64,000 bases of DNA, from assembly GCA_026545225.1 (NCBI GenBank), contig CM048848.1, positions 48,702,306-48,766,305 of the forward strand. Reading direction: 5' to 3'. The number at the start of each line of letters is the position of its first letter. Within the stretch, counting starts at the first letter, position 1. Below are positions 1 through 10,700 of the stretch, in pieces. The translations under genes and the position numbers were made by a program. The notes under the pieces are model-generated. The model was given only the letters and a program-made list of their open reading frames with translations, searched no databases and had not been told where the DNA came from. The DNA is from Cornus controversa. Lineage: Eukaryota; Streptophyta; Magnoliopsida; Cornales; Cornaceae.

Positions 1-246
1 AAATCCAAGACTTAAGTTCAAACCCTATAAAGCAATTCATAGATTATATGAAACAAACTGAAACAAATGTCAAAAGAAACTATATGATAGTCCCATATAT
101 ATTATATGAAAAAAACTTCAATCAAAAAGCTTACTATTATTAATCAATGAATTGCAACCTTACCTGATGGTTGATTTTACGCTCCATTGGAATGATTCAA
201 GCTAGGACTTCAAGTTTATCACAACCACTTCACTTCACTTCACACA
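1..246. other. 3' flank of the RLP gene
   Basis: AT-rich sequence downstream of the receptor-like protein stop codon. It probably includes the 3' UTR of that minus-strand gene. I see no other feature in it. Confidence 0.4.
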
Positions 247-3200
247 TCAAAGCCTTTGAATTGGATTTCTGTAAGCTCCTTTCTGCATTATTCTTCTCAG
301 GAAAACTCGATCCATATGGTTGTAGTACCATTGTCTCCATCTTCTAGAGAACACAAGTGGCCAGATGATAATTGCTAAGCCCACGATAAATCCCAATGCT
401 GCACTTAAGTAAACCTCTGTCTCAAAGATTGAATGCCGATCTTTGAATACTAGTGGTGAATCTCGTGCAACTTCAGCATTATTGCAACTCACGTTCAAAG
501 GGAAGCCGCATAGTCCAGGATTCCCTAGAAAGGATGTTTCTGAGAATGTCTGAAACTGAGAACCTGTCGGAATTCTTCCAACCAAAAGATTGTATGACAC
601 ATTCAAGATCGAAAGAAATGTAAGACTTGCAAGTTGTGTCGGTATCATCTCAGTCAACATGTTCTGTGAAAGGTCTAATGACTCAAGCTTCTTCAAGTTT
701 CCCAATGATGTTGGAATTGAGCCCTTGAAGGCGTTGTGCGATAAGTTGAGAAGAACAAGAGATTTGAGATTTCCAACCGTATCTGGTATTTTTCCTTCAA
801 ATCTATTGCTTGAAAAATCAATGGATGTAAATATTGTTAAAACTTTCACCAACTCCACCTCTATCCCTTTGTAGATGACCTCCACTCTATTTGAATAGTA
901 CTCGGAATCACCTGCAAATCGATAACCCAGATTATTTAACTTTGGTTGTGCATTATTTGTGTCAATCATCATTGTCTTCCAATTTGAGAAGAAACTTGAT
1001 GATAGAGTGCCGCCAAAGTTGTTGAAAGGTAAGTCAACGATCTGAAGATTCCTCCAGCTTTCATTATTTCCCCCTTGGCAGTTAATGTCTCCTTGGAACC
1101 TATTAGAGCGTAAAACTAAAACGTGTAGACTAGATATGTTCTCCAAAAAGCACGGAAATCTGTCACTTATCATGTTATTGCCAAGGTTTAAAAGCTCCAT
1201 TCCTCTACAATTTGACAATGATTTCGGAACCCGCCCTTCCAAATGATTACGATTGAGATCTAGAGTCTGTAGACTACAGTTTTTCGGAAATAAACTCAAA
1301 ATGTTTCCACTAAATCTGTTATTTCGCAGATTCAATACTCCAAGAGTACTAGTACTCCTTTGGATCAAACATGATGGTATTGTGCCATTCAAACGATTAT
1401 TAGACAAATCTAGAACTTGAAGGTATCCCATCTTGCATATTGATTGAGGAATGTTTCCAATGATGCTGTTATTTGAAAGAGAGAAGAAATAAGCATCGGT
1501 GAGGACATCACCAATAGTAGGAGGAATAGAAGAGATGAAACTATTATTTGAGAAGTCTAGGTATTGAACTGATCCTCTTGGTATTGAGATTTCTCCATGG
1601 AGTTGGTTCGAGTGTAGGTCAAGGATGCTAAGCATATTGTGCATAACATAGGGTTTTTGAAAATCAGATAAGAGATTGTGAGAGAGATTCAAGTGTTCAA
1701 GCCTTCCATTTCCAACTTCCCAAATCCAGTTTGGTATTTCCCCTTCAATTTGGTTATCAGAAATGTCCAAGGTGGCTAGTCTTGATTGGTTCTTTAGTTG
1801 AGGAAAACTTTGCAGGTTGCAAGAAGCCAAAAATAGTCTGTAAAACTGGGGGATGAAAGACAAGCTTGAACTAGTACCACTTGTTATATGAATTGACAAG
1901 CTGTTGTATGAAAGGTCAAGGAAAGAAAGATTGCTCAGCCTATAAAACTTTTCCAGTTGTATTGTGCCACTAAAGTTGTTGGAATTGATTACAAGGTAAG
2001 TAAGCCTTTCGAGCTTAAAAAAAGACATGGGAACCGATCCTTGTAAATTGTTACTACTCAAATCAATTAAATCGAGTAGAGAGGAGGAAGCATTAGAAAA
2101 TTCATCAACTTGGCCATCAAATTGGTTAAATGAAAGATCAATGCTTTCCAGCAATGGGAGTTCAAAAAGAGATGATGGGATTGGACCAGTGAAGCTGCAA
2201 TTTTTAACATCTATCAAGCGCAACATCTGAAGGTTACCTATAGAATCTGGTAATCTCCCAGAAAAATTTGTGTGTCTGAGAAACAAGATCCGGAGAGATC
2301 CATTTTGCGAAAATTATGGAAAAGAACCCTCAAGTAATTCATTGTTCCTCAAGTCAAGCGTACGTAGAGTTGGTATGTGGAAGATATTTTTCGAAAATGT
2401 TCCTTGCAAATTAGAATAAGAGAGACTTAATATTGTCAAATTGGTGAATTTTGCAAAGAAATTTGGAAGTGGGGCGGAGAAATTGTTCAAGCTCAAATCG
2501 ATCACAGAAAGGGACCGGAGATTCTCAAGGGAAGAACAAAGAGGACCTGAGAGATCACAACCAGACAAGCGCAAGACTCGCAGATTAGGGAGTGAAGAAG
2601 ATATGGCTTCACACCATTCATCTCCCTTGGACGATATCTTTACATCATCAAGACAGAGTTCTGTGAGCTCTGTGAGATTCTGAAAAAGCAATTTTAGATT
2701 TGAGTTTCCCAGTTCTAAATCGTAGTTTATAGACAAATCCAAAGAAACTAACCTTGTCAAGCGCGAAATTCCAATAGGAATTTGCCCGGAGAAACCAGCA
2801 TTTGACAAATCCAGATATGTCAAACTAGTTAGCTTCTCAAACCCAGATGAAATGTGCGAGGAGTTGAAGTCATTATCAGCAAGATTCAAACTTTGAAGAT
2901 ATCGGAGACGGAAGAGACTACTTGAATTGTTAATGATTCCTCCAGAGATTGATTCATCACTCAAGTCGAGACCAACAACATAACCATAACCCATATCATC
3001 GCACGTTACACCACCCCACTCGCAACAATCCGTGTTATGATTCCAGAGCACCAGCTTGGTTGAAAATGAAGAGTCGAATATGAGACTCTTCTTTAACTGG
3101 AGCAAAAAACTTTTCTGATGCTCTAAACATTGGCTCTCAACTGGAATACAGAAGAAGATTGAGACTACTGTGGTGATCAAGAAAATCCATGGCAAGACTG

Positions 3201-3252
3201 AAAACCTCATTTTTTTTAGGCAACAGTAAGTGAAGTTGAAGTGAAGAGCCAT
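247..3252 (-). pseudogene. LRR receptor-like protein (Cf-9/Ve1-type RLP) with one in-frame stop
   Basis: Intronless cell-surface immune-type receptor of about 1,000 codons. In order it has: a hydrophobic signal peptide (the second Met, residue 15, gives the more normal one); an N-terminal cap with a CCEWGGVTC motif; a long run of LRRs of the LxxLxxLDLSxNxxxGxIP type; an island with YKGIEVELVKVL before the last LRRs; the cap-like LCGFPL; a membrane helix near AALGFIVGLAIIIWPLVF; and a short basic tail without a kinase. Receptors of this class signal through partner kinases such as SOBIR1 and BAK1 (family knowledge). Codon 313 is TAA (2314-2316), and the same frame continues on both sides. Where relatives usually read LLxGSxPEF, this copy reads LLEGSFP-stop-F. 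The start ATG is at 3250-3252. A Mutator-like element begins 54 bp upstream, so the native promoter is displaced. A recent pseudogene is the likeliest reading; a sequencing error at the stop is the alternative. Confidence 0.9.
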
Positions 3253-3305
3253 GTTACGGGTGGTTGCTTTAAGATAGAGCTGGGGTTGACTCCAAGTTTT
3301 TAGAG

Positions 3306-3374
3306 GAGGCAGGATCCTCTGCCCTGTTGGGTCTGTTCCCTACCCGTGCTGTACCCGCTAACGACGCCGTTTTG
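3306..3374 (+). repeat. Left terminal inverted repeat of the MULE
   Basis: Begins GAGGCAGGATCCTCTGCCCT and ends near ACGACGCCGTTTTG. It pairs with the reverse complement of 8154-8221 over about 69 bp with one small gap. The 9 bp target copy lies just outside, at 3297-3305. Confidence 0.82.
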
Positions 3375-3639
3375 ATTAAAATCCAGATTGTTGACTTGCT
3401 TTCTCCTTCCTTATCCGGTTAAGATGTGGGATATATTATTATTATAATATAACTTTAACTTTTCCTGAGATTTGAGAACTCCCATGTGATATATTAATAT
3501 TATATAATTTAACTTTTGCTGAGTCTCAAAACTGCCCTTAAAATATAATATTATATTAATATAATATAAGTATTTTATAATTTTAGTTCATATTTTAGTT
3601 GATTCAAAGTTTGGTTATCAATATATATATATACATATG

Positions 3640-6010
3640 TGCTGTGTAAACAGGGGCGGTCAAATGTAGACTTAACAGTGGTGGAGATAGATTTAATGGT
3701 GGTGAGATATAGATGAAATGTGGTGAAAAATTTATTTTCTAATATTTCAAGTTTTAAATGTGTAAAATATAGATTTTAAAGTGGTAAGATATAAATAAAT
3801 TATGGTAACATAACATTAACTTATAATAATTCAAGTTTTTTAAGCATAAGGGTGGTGAAATATAGATTTAAAGGTAGTGAGATATAAATGAAATGTGATG
3901 ACAAAAAATTAACTTATAATATTTTAATTTTTTTTTAGATATAAGGGTGGTGAAATATAGATTTATGAGTAGTGAAATATAGATTTAAAGATGTTGAGAT
4001 ATAGATGAATTGTGGTGATAAAAAATTAATTTATAATATTTCAAGTTTTTTTAGGTATAAGAGTGGTGAAATATAGATTTAATGGTGGTGAAATATAGAT
4101 TTAAAGATGGTGAGGTACAGATGAAATGTGGTGACAAAAAATTAACTTATAATATTTCAAGTTTTTTTTAGGCATAAGGGTGGTGAAATATAGATTTAAT
4201 GGCGGTGAAATATAGATTTAAAGATGGTGAGGTACAGATGAAATGTGGTGACAAAAAATTAACTTATAATATTTTAAATTTTTTTTAGGCATAAGGGTGG
4301 TGAAATATAGATTTAATGTTGGTGAAATATAGATTTAAAGGTGGTGAGGTATAGATGAAATGTGGTGACAAAATTAACTTATAATATTTCAAGTTTTTTT
4401 AGGTATAAAGGTAGTGAAATATAGATTTAAGGGTGGTGAAATATAGATTTAAAGGTGGTGAGGTATAGATGAAATGTGGTGACAAAAAAATAACTTATAA
4501 TATTTCAAATTTTTTTAGGTATAAGGGTGGTGAAATATAGATTTAATGGTGGTGAAATATAGATTTAAAGGTGGTGAGGTATAGATGAAATGTGGTGACA
4601 AAAAATTAACTTATAATATTTCAAAAAATTTTAGATATAAAGGTGGTGAAATATAGATTTAAGGGTGGTGAAATATATATTTAAAGATGGTGAGGTACAG
4701 ATGAAATGTGGTGATAAAAAATTAACTTATAATATTTCAAGTTTTTTTTAGGCATAAGGGTGGTGAAATATAGATTTAATGGTGGTGAAATATAAATTTA
4801 AAGGTGGTGAGGTATAAATGAAATGTGGTGACAAAAAATTAACTTATAGTATTTCAAGTTTTTTTAAGTATAAAGGTGGTGAAATATAGATTTAAAGGTG
4901 GTGAGGTATAGATGAAATGTGGTGACAAAAAATTAACTTATAATATTTCAAGTTTTTTTAGGTATAAGGGTGGTGAAATATAGATTTAAAGGTGGTGAGG
5001 TATAGATGAAATGTGGTGACAAAAAATTAACTTATAATATTTCAAAAGAATTTATATATAAAGGTGGTGAAATATAGATTTAAGGGTGGTGAAATATAGA
5101 TTTAAAGATGGTGAGGTACAGATGAAATGTGGTGACAGAACATTAACTTATAATAATCCAAGTTTTTTTTAGTTATGAGGATAGTGAAATATAGATTTAA
5201 TGGTGATGAAATATAGATTTAAAGGTGGTGAAATATAAATGAACTTTGGTGACAAAAAATTATCTTATAATATTTTAAATTTTTTTAGGTATAAGGTGGT
5301 TAAATATAGATTTAAGGGTGATGAAATATAGATTTAAAGATGGTGAGGTATAGATGAATTGTGGTGACAGAGTAGTAACTGATAATAATCCAAGTTTTTT
5401 TAGGTATAAGGGTGGTTAAATATAGATTTATGGGTGATGAAATATAGATTTAAATATGGTGAGGTATAGATGAATTGTGGTGACAGAGTAGTAACTTATA
5501 ATAATCCAAGTTTTTTTAGGTATAAGGGTGGTGAAATATAGATTTAATGGTGGTGAAATATAGATTTAAAGGTGGTGAGGTATAGATGAAATGTGGTGAC
5601 AGAACATTAACTAACTTATAATAATCCAAGTTTTTTTAGGTATAATGGTGGTGAAATATAGATTTAAAGGTGGTGAGGTATAGATGAAATGTGGTGACAA
5701 AAAATTAACTTATAATATTTCAAGTTTTTTTAGGTATAAAGGTGGTGAAATATAGATTTAAGGGTGATGAAATATAGATTTAAAAGTGGTGAAGTATAGA
5801 TGAATTTTGGTGACAAAACATTAATTTATAATTATTCAATTTTTTTATGTACATGGGTGGTGAAATTTAGATTTAAGAGTGGGAAAATATAGATTTAAAG
5901 GTGGTGAAGTATAGATGAATTTTGGTGACAAAACATTAACTTATAATAATGCATGGCTTTTTAGTTATAAGATGGTGAAATGTAGATTTGAAAGTAGTGA
6001 AATATAGATG
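3640..6010 (+). repeat. Minisatellite, about 20 units of 91-122 bp
   Basis: The unit is built from ggtggtgaaatatagattta modules, then a gaggtatagatgaaatgtgg module, then gacaaaaaattaacttataa, then an aagttttttt aggtataa spacer. Using the aacttataat landmark I count about 20 copies. Spacing is mostly 110-122 bp, with a shorter class of 91-98 bp. The difference is the loss of one ~22 bp internal module, so the array is a higher-order repeat whose submodules expand and contract. Copies at the left edge (3640-3900) and right edge (5760-6000) are the most degenerate, as expected for an array homogenised in its centre. It lies wholly inside the MULE. No coding signal is visible. Confidence 0.9.
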
Positions 6011-6165
6011 AACTAAATTTCACCATCCTTAAACCTACTTTTACTATCTTTAAATCCACATTTCACCACCTTTGTACAAAATATTGAATTCATTCAAAAT
6101 TATTTTTTTTTCAACATAGTTAATCTATGTTTCAATACCCTTATACCTACATTAAAATGCACAAA
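6010..6165 (-). repeat. Inverted remnant of the minisatellite unit
   Basis: Phrases such as tttcaccatccttaaaccta, tttaaatccacatttcacca and caatacccttatacctacat are the reverse complement of the array modules. At least one or two units therefore lie in opposite orientation directly after the main array and form a fold-back junction. Confidence 0.7.
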
Positions 6166-8153
6166 AATCTTCAATTGATATCATGAAACAATTACGCTTA
6201 AGTAACTGTGTTGACAAAAAAAAATTGACTTGGAATAATTCAAGATTTTGATATGAATAGAGAAGCATATCCACAATTATAACACAACATTCTTTTTTTC
6301 ATTTCATTAATAACAGACTCAAAAAGAAATACAATCAAATTCCAAGGCCTTCAACAACACAGGAGGCCATACATTCCATTCGCAACCTCCACTTCTAGCT
6401 GTAAGAGCTAATTGCCAACACAATGGACTCTTGTAGACGCCAGGCACCCAGTTGAGCACAACACCATCCCATTTAACAAATAAAATCAACAATAGGCATC
6501 GCAACTGATGGCCTTAAATGTACAGCTGCTTTACAATACTCCTCTACCATACATGACATCACCCCTAAACTATCAATCGTCTTTGCTTCAGAAAATTCCT
6601 GCTACTGGTTCATAGCCTTCAAAGCAGCACATCCTTGGATCTCATTTCAATTTTCTAAATGTCCATTCATTTATGGTTTTTCCATATAGACCAGTAAAGG
6701 AATGAGCATAAAAAAAATGAACATCAAAACTGCAAATTAGATAAATATGTCAAGCAAAAACTTGTGTAATTTCTCAAAAAATAAATAAATAAATTGGAAT
6801 AGAGAGACCATGTACAACGATAAAGCTTAGGAAAAAAAATTCATATTTATCTTTTCATGACCAAAACACCAAATTAACACCAAATTATATTGAAACCTTT
6901 TTCCATATGATCTTAATTATTTTTTCCTAAGTGAGCTTTTTTAACAAAACTAAACAACAACAGAAAAGGGATCACCATCCCAGTACAAAGGATTAAATCA
7001 ATCCCATTTCCAAAAACTAGCTAAAAAAAAAATTTACCAACAGATAAACAAATTCTGCCTATACAAAAAATCCCAGGATGAATGCATATACCAAATACTT
7101 TCCATACACAATCCATCGGCTAAAACCCCACCAAATAGAAACAGAGTCAATTGAATTTTATCTTCTTTATTTTTCTTTCTGAAATTCAAGTTCTTGTTAT
7201 GTCATCCAGCTCATAATGTGAGATTCATTGAACTGACAAAAATTTAATTACACTATGTAACACATCCAATGTAGCAAAAACATTAACACATGAAAGATCA
7301 ATATAACTATTTGAACTTCTTTTTATATGTTATTGACAGTCATACCTAGGTTATCATATTCAAAAATTAAAGATTAAAAGTTGGGAATACTTCCACATTA
7401 TAGATCACTTCATCTCAATATTTAGAATTTGTACGTCTCATTAAAATTGAAAAAAATTATCATTAAAGAAGATTTTTTTTTTATTTAAAATGACCATTAA
7501 CTACAACTTGAATATCACTTCATCTCACAACTAAAATTGACAAAAATAACCATTCGTTAACCCTAATATTCATTAAATTAAAAAATAATGACATATAATG
7601 TATTCTTGTTGTTTTGCTAGGATAAATCTATTCAGATCTGAAAAAAGATTTAGAAAATTTACAAACCCTAAATCCCAATCTTCAAAATAAACTAAATCTA
7701 CACGAACTATTTCAAATCTATCTACCAAATTCATATGAAGTGGAGTTTCAGATTGTACATACCATGTAGATTTCGTCGGCACTGAGCTTTTTATGAGTGA
7801 GATATGAGTGAAATGATAGTGATTTTGCTAGAGAGATGGGATTATATGGAGTGTCTTCGTCGTCGGAGAAGTCCATTAAAGAGAGACGTCGGTTCGTCTG
7901 TCCAGATTCAAAGACTGTCGTAAGAAAGAGAGAGAAGAGGAGAGAGAAAAAAAATTATTTGGGTGCTCTAGATTCACCTTACAGATGAGAAAGAGAGGTG
8001 TGGTGTCTGTGGGAAGGAGATTCAGAGACGATCGCAGATGCAGGAAAGACAAAGGAGATGAGAGAGAAAAAAAAATTATTTTTGAAATTTTTAATAATAA
8101 ACATTATTGTTTTTCAACCGGTAGCCCACTGCGATAGTTTTGCTAAAGTATAC
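6166..8153. other. Right internal part of the MULE, no recognised gene
   Basis: AT-rich sequence with only short, unrecognised reading frames. Nothing in it resembles a MULE transposase (MURA, SWIM or WRKY/FLYWCH zinc finger). A more complex, GA-rich stretch at about 7780-8080 next to the right TIR could be a promoter or leader remnant. I cannot identify a captured host gene. Confidence 0.4.
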
Positions 8154-8221
8154 CAAACCGACGTCGTTTTGTGCAGGGCACGGCTAGGGCAGCGACCCAG
8201 TAGGGCAGAGGATCCCAACTC
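8154..8221 (-). repeat. Right terminal inverted repeat of the MULE
   Basis: Read on the minus strand it begins GAGTTGGGATCCTCTGCCCT and runs to about ACGACGTCGGTTTG. It is the partner of 3306-3374. The target copy tttttggag follows at 8222-8230. Confidence 0.82.
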
Positions 8222-8230
8222 TTTTTGGAG

Positions 8231-8570
8231 AACTACACTTTGACAAAGTCTTCAAAAACTATTGTTTTTAATAATATTTTATTTGAAGAACCATAGATTT
8301 TTCTTGTGTCGAAATGAGACTTGTCAAATTTATACTGATAGCACTTGAAACTATGGTGACCGTAGAATGTTTTTAAAAATATTTTATTTTATATTAATCT
8401 ATTTACTTATTATAATCATATTTTATATAATTTTTTAAATTTTGTAATTAATTAGTATATAAAAATACTTTATGAATCTTAGTTAGAAATTAAATTAAAG
8501 AAAATATTTATTAAAAAAAATTGAAGAACGGCTACATGATCATCATAGTTTTGTTTTTGTTGATGATACT
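8231..8570. repeat. RLP upstream flank repeat, copy A (continues after the Tat element at 17134)
   Basis: AT-rich host sequence beginning aactacactttgacaaagtc. It is repeated, diverged, around 17743-18110, 18405-18660 and 18619-18910. The Tat element splits this copy. The last five bases, atact (8566-8570), are its target duplication. No coding potential. Confidence 0.65.
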
Positions 8571-8915
8571 TGATAGAGTAGTTGACTAGAAGTACGAAAC
8601 GTGTAACGTGAAGGATGGGTTCAAAGTGACATGGATAGGAAGTCTATTTTAACCAGGACTTCTCTATCTCCAAGAGACACTCTTACTATGACACGGTCTC
8701 ACTTTACTGCTATAAAGACAGAGGCGATTCATATACCAGGTACGCGTTTAATACCCTTTGAGTTCCTCTATAGCTTTGAAACACCCTTCCGATTTCTGAC
8801 TTGATCGTCGGAGCGTAGTCGGCCGGCACCGCGCCGGTGCCCTTTCGATTACCCTTCTCTTATCTTTTTTACAGGTTGGTGTTTGACCAGATCGGGGTAA
8901 ATTTTTGCATCATCA
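8571..8915 (+). repeat. 5' LTR of the Tat element
   Basis: 345 bp, TGATAGAG...GCATCATCA. It is the same length as the 3' LTR and about 97.7% identical to it. It contains a TATA-like tgctataaagac, which suits an LTR promoter. Confidence 0.93.
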
Positions 8916-8979
8916 GTTAGCACCGTCTGTGGGAATCAAACCCACGATCTGACTATCCTATTCGAACCATACACGAAGC

Positions 8980-10700
8980 ATGATGCACCTTCGATCTCGA
9001 TTGGAGACCACGGCCGTACAGGATCCCCCTGTTGGCCAAGGTCCTCCGGTACATGACCTACTTGGCCAAGGCGACCCCTCGGTCGTGCAGGATCTTCCTA
9101 TCGGTACCGACCCCCCAAACGCACAGGACCCGACAGCCAATTCGCCACAGGACATGGAGGTACGCAGCCCCCTTGACAGACGGACTTCCTGGGGACACAC
9201 CCCGAAGTCGCAAACGACCAGGGGCATGTCGCAGCGTTGGAGCACCAGGTCCAGAACTTAAATCAAAGTCTGGTCCAATTGCTCCAGCAAAATGCGGCGA
9301 TTCTGCAACGCCTCCCCCCTGTGGCGCCGATGCCGTCACCAAGTTACGTAAAGACTGTTGATCCCGAGGAGGACGGCGTTTGGAGAGAAAGTGAAGTACC
9401 GATGGAGGACGCGGCTCAGAGTCACGTAAGAGGTGGAGCAAATCAGAGCCGTTTGGTCCCTCCTGAGAGGAGCCAACCCCATGGGAATTCAGCATCCCTT
9501 GATTACCACGATATGGAGATACAGGACCTAAGAGCCAGGGTAGAAAGCATGGCCCACGCCATAAGAGGGAAAGGTCCTGCCACGATAGAGGATTTGGTCC
9601 AGCAAACCAACCTCCCTTTCTCTGCAGGGGTAATGAACTGTCCCCTGCCCCCCAGGTTCAAGATGCCCACAGTGGAAAGCTTTGACGGGACTAAGGACCT
9701 GCTAGATCACCTGGAAACTTATAAGGCCTTGATACATCTTCAAGCGGTACCCGACGAGATCATGTGTAGAGCCTTTCCCACTACATTGAAGGGCTCTGCC
9801 AGGTCCTGGTTCAATAGTTTAAAGCCATCAACTGTCTGTTCCTTCAACTAGCTGAGCCAATTGTTTGTTGGCAATTTCCTTGCTGCCCGGAGGCACAGGA
9901 AACCCGCTACCTATCTCCTAAATGTAAGGCAAGCTAAAGGAGAATCGTTGCGGGACTATATCAATCGATTCAACAAAGAAATGTTACAAGTAAATGCCTT
10001 GGATGACAAGGTGGCTGTTACAGCGTTCATGGGAGGGCTATTACCCTCTAAATTCCTATACTCTGTTTCTAAGCATCCCCCTGAAAGCATGTCCGAATTA
10101 CTTGTGAAAGCCCAGAAATACATGAATGTCGAGGATGCCCTTGATGCCCGAAGGGAAAAAGGTGATAGCGACAAAAATGTGGACAGGAAGAGGGGAGGAC
10201 AACCGAGCAGAGAGGAACGAAACCCCAAGTACAACAGAGTATCACAGGAACAGAATGATAGGACCGTGCGCCATGAAAGGGGGTTCAGTTTCACCCCGTT
10301 GAACGCTCCTATAAGCCAGATCCTCCTCCACATCCAGGACGACCCGGCTATGTCATGGCCTCCGAAGTTGAGAACTGATCCGGCCAGGAGATCTCGTGAT
10401 AAGTATTGTAGGTTCCATCGTGATCATGGCCATGATACCAATGAATGCATGGATTTGAAAAGGCAGATTGAGAATTTAATTCAAAGGGGCCAATTGCTGA
10501 GGTTTGTGGCCGGCAGGGGGCAGAGAACGCAAAATCAGACACAGGATGTAAATGAGGGTACGGCTCACAAGAACCCTCCAATAGGGGAAATTAGAGTCAT
10601 CTCAGGAGGAGTCGCGGGGGGCGGGGAGTCTAATGCCGCTCGCAAAGCACATGCTAGGAAAGTCAGAAATTTCTCTGAAGTCGGTGAGGTGAGCCAGTCA
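8980..10700 (+). pseudogene. gag region of the Tat element (fossil)
   Basis: A capsid-type domain is recognisable near 9640-9830 (MPTVESFDGTKDLLDHLETY, then a GSARSWFNSL motif) and continues with YINRFNKEM. A zinc-knuckle-like CRFHRDHGHDTNEC lies near 10410-10450. This is the retrotransposon gag typical of plant Ty3/gypsy Tat elements. Part of a broken element. Confidence 0.85.

Larger units (their letters stand above)
3306..8221. mobile_element. Mutator-like (MULE) non-autonomous DNA transposon, 4.9 kb
   Basis: The termini are long inverted repeats: 3306-3374 matches the reverse complement of 8154-8221 at roughly 75%. Both ends start GAG and share GGATCCTCTGCCCT. They are flanked by a 9 bp target duplication, tttttagag (3297-3305) and tttttggag (8222-8230), with one mismatch. 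Long TIRs starting with G plus a 9 bp duplication are the Mutator superfamily signature. The paralogous RLP upstream region near 19785-19800 (ccaagtctttggagaactgc) looks like the empty site. I recognise no transposase, so the element is non-autonomous. Inside are a 2.4 kb minisatellite (3640-6010), an inverted satellite remnant, and about 2 kb of AT-rich sequence. The GA-rich, less AT-rich stretch next to the right TIR (7860-8080) repeats gagagaaaaaaaaattattt at two places and may be a TIR-proximal leader. Confidence 0.82.

Noticed and set aside
590-2683. Plus-strand reading frames opposite the RLP gene
   Set aside because: They are antisense shadows of the LRR coding sequence and have no recognisable motif.
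3640-6010. CRISPR-like array
   Set aside because: The repeats are contiguous AT-rich modules without unique spacers, in a plant genome; it is a minisatellite.
6319-6504. Small minus-strand reading frame inside the MULE as a captured gene
   Set aside because: 61 codons, no recognisable domain and no splice context. I could not support a capture event.
9058-9495. Minus-strand reading frame over the gag region
   Set aside because: It lies opposite gag and has arginine/proline-rich composition typical of an antisense shadow.
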